Positions 62,235-64,000 of a stretch of 64,000 nt of DNA are shown one piece after another. The notes beneath the pieces were generated by a model, which saw only the letters and a list, made by a program, of their open reading frames with translations, was not told where the DNA came from and ran no database searches. Every line of letters begins with the position of its first letter. The first letter of the stretch is position 1. Position numbers and translations under genes: made by a program. This DNA comes from Chaetoceros tenuissimus (lineage: Eukaryota > Bacillariophyta > Thalassiosirophyceae > Chaetocerotales > Chaetocerotaceae), in contig BLLK01000022.1 of NCBI GenBank assembly GCA_021927905.1, forward strand, positions 3,286,001-3,350,000. The letters run 5' to 3'.

Positions 62235-64000
62235 TTATGAGCTATTGGATGACTGTTGGCATTGCCAAAAGTGGCCGTTGGTGTGCTTTCGTGCTGTCTG
62301 GTTTATTATCCCTGTTCTGTTGGGATTGGACTTCAGCACACCCTTGCAGAGTGCACGTAGTGCTTCAATGGCTCCTTTTCTCTGTTCAATTGTAGTTTTG
62401 TTTGCTACATATAGTTTTCTTACTGCAATGTGATGCTTAGTTGGATGTCCTGCTTTGGAGGCATAGTCCGCTAAGTTCGTTTCTCCTCGTTTCCAGTGGA
62501 TGTGGAATTGTTTTTGGTCAATTGCTCTGGTGTCCCTGAGCCAGTAGAAACGCATGTCCATGGTTCTGGATGCTTTTTGTTTCATTTCTCCAATTAATAT
62601 TCCATGGGCACATTTATTATCAAATTGTAGTGGTGTTGGACCTTGTGGATGTCCCATTTTGATTGCTGCTTGGCGAATTAATAATCCTTCTTTTGCATTC
62701 ATGTATCCTTCGCCTGTCTCTGACTCTTGGGTGGAGCTCATTACAGCTTCAATGATTTTGCAGAGTACAAATACTGGGTGATTATGTGGTGGTGGCGGAT
62801 CATGTTCGAGGATTGGTAATTTTGGCTTGCTGCTGAAGTAATGGTAACCGCCTGCTCTGGATCTGGCTTTTGGCTCAGTTAGATAGGATGCATCGGTATG
62901 GATCCACAAGTGCATGTCACTTGCTTTGTAGACAATTTCGGCATTTGGATGTGTTGCGGCATAGTCGAGAAAGTGTGTAATTTTCTGTTTCATTTCTCTC
63001 CATGTGCTTGTCGACATGTGTGCTGCAATAGATCCAATGGATGGTAACATGGTCGAATCGATTGCTCGAGCATAGAAGAGGAATACACCGATGACTTGCT
63101 AAATATGTCAGTTGTTCTTTGGTCATGTCCGTGGGCACTGTTTCCTTTGCATATTGTACCTTTTCTCCATATTTTATTTTGGCACATGGATGTGGTGAAT
63201 GCTGGGGATGGTTGGGGAACTTGTGTTGGAATCGAGCAATCGCTTTTTTGACATAGTCTGGCATTGTTATTCTCACTGTTCGTTTTTTATAGTCCCAATC
63301 CAAATGTAAACCTAAGAAAATTTTTCCTTCAAAGTCTTTTGTGATGGTGTATTTTTCTTCTAATGCATTGATGAGGTGATTTGCATCGTCTTGACTGGTG
63401 TATCGTACTCCAAAGTCATCGACCACCAAGCTAAATACCGTTCCTCTTGTTTTGTGTTTGAAAAGTCCTGGTGTGTAGCCTGCTCTTTCATATCCATGTA
63501 GCTTTAAGTGCTTTACTAATTGGACATATGCGAGTCGACCTGCTTGTGGCAGTCCATACATGCCCTTGTTGATGCGCACAAGGATACGATCACCTTGAAA
63601 TTTTTCTTCCAAATTGTGTTTGTGAATGAACTCTTGTGGGAACACCCATCGTGGTAGCCACATGTATTCAGGGTCGTCCATTGGCGTTTCTAAATAGAAG
63701 TCCTTGATGTTGATGTTCATGAACTTGGCAAGTGGAGTTGATAGGACACTGTTGAATAGTACTTTCGCCGTTGTTATATCTGCAGTTGGCGTGTACGTCT
63801 CTCCTTCATATTGGACCTTATCCCCTCCCACTGTGATTCGTACTCGGAAGGGATCTTCTTTTTGCGGTCTGAAGTCTGCACAGATTCTTGCATAGGTGCC
63901 TTTTTTACCTTTTGGCATCTCTTCTGGCGTGATAAATTCAATGGTGTTTGTTCCTTTGATCCCTCTTGTCTTACTTCCGGTGTGTAGCCGGGATAATTCT
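62235..64000 (-). mobile_element. Ty1/copia-type retrotransposon, pol 3' part (reverse transcriptase and RNase H), frameshifted, runs off window
   Basis: On the minus strand an open frame enters from the window edge and encodes a copia reverse transcriptase (N-I-K-D-F-Y-L-E-T-P, K-G-M-Y-G-L-P-Q-A-G-R-L, active site V-V-D-D-F-G-V-R-Y). Near 63100 the frame shifts; the connection and RNase H domains continue in another frame (M-H-L-W-I-H-T-D-A-S-Y, S-S-T-Q-E-S-E-T, D-Y-A-S-K) and end at 62235. The V-V-D-D form of the active site is common in stramenopile copia lineages. I could not define a long terminal repeat between 62235 and the gene start at 62134, so the downstream LTR is absent, very short or degraded. 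The shift makes this copy defective unless it is a sequencing error. Confidence 0.85.

Noticed and set aside
21-64000. CRISPR arrays, bacterial operons or ribosome binding sites
   Set aside because: Genes have spliceosomal introns and eukaryotic domain content; no spaced repeats of CRISPR type are seen.

Overview
The window looks like nuclear DNA of a diatom, probably a centric species close to Chaetoceros; the genus is inference from protein style and not proven. Reasons: AT-rich sequence, compact genes with short GT-AG introns (about 59-118 bp where I could place them), a PPR protein whose signal peptide ends in the A|F plastid-import motif of diatoms, helicase-associated-repeat proteins, BspA-type leucine-rich-repeat (LRR) families, and Ty1/copia and Mutator-like elements.

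Layout. 21-2513: a SulP transporter with STAS and cyclic-nucleotide-binding domains. 2955-18657: a repetitive array in which short BspA-type LRR genes, mostly on the minus strand, alternate with plus-strand genes carrying an acidic, Tudor-like 'EDGD' domain and/or MYND zinc fingers. Four divergent LRR/EDGD pairs share one conserved bidirectional promoter block. The convergent ends share a second block, which includes the acidic tail exon of the first MYND gene. Several array members are truncated, frameshifted or carry a stop. 18870-22091: two tandemly duplicated two-exon MYND genes. 22688-25391: a seven-exon mitochondrial FAD glycerol-3-phosphate dehydrogenase with EF hands. 25632-29071: a broken helicase-associated-repeat gene, an LRR relic, and an intact RING plus helicase-associated-repeat gene. 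29238-31430: tyrosyl-DNA phosphodiesterase (TDP1). 31666-33697: a complete Mutator-like element with 56-bp perfect terminal inverted repeats and a 9-bp target duplication. 33910-34887: a LicD-like membrane protein. 35674-38436: a protein joining a TIR-like domain to kinesin-light-chain-type TPRs. 38543-43086: a second BspA-LRR cluster of four genes plus one relic, with a palindromic upstream element. 43600-46871: a plastid-type PPR protein. 47083-48933: a secreted S1 protease with three Cys-rich repeats. 50074-56364: a 2096-residue surface LRR protein containing three almost identical 1125-bp tandem repeats. 57083-60158: relics of a Tudor-like gene, an LRR receptor-like gene and an unknown gene. 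60602-62134: a DUF5672 Golgi-type protein. 62235 to the window end: a Ty1/copia pol gene with a frameshift.

Housekeeping genes (GPDH, TDP1, PPR, transporter) are single copy and intact. Between them lie fast-duplicating families (LRR, EDGD/MYND, helicase-associated repeats, surface LRR), in which most of the decay and chimerism is found. Exon coordinates were derived by reading splice signals and checking that the frame is kept; none is backed by transcript data.
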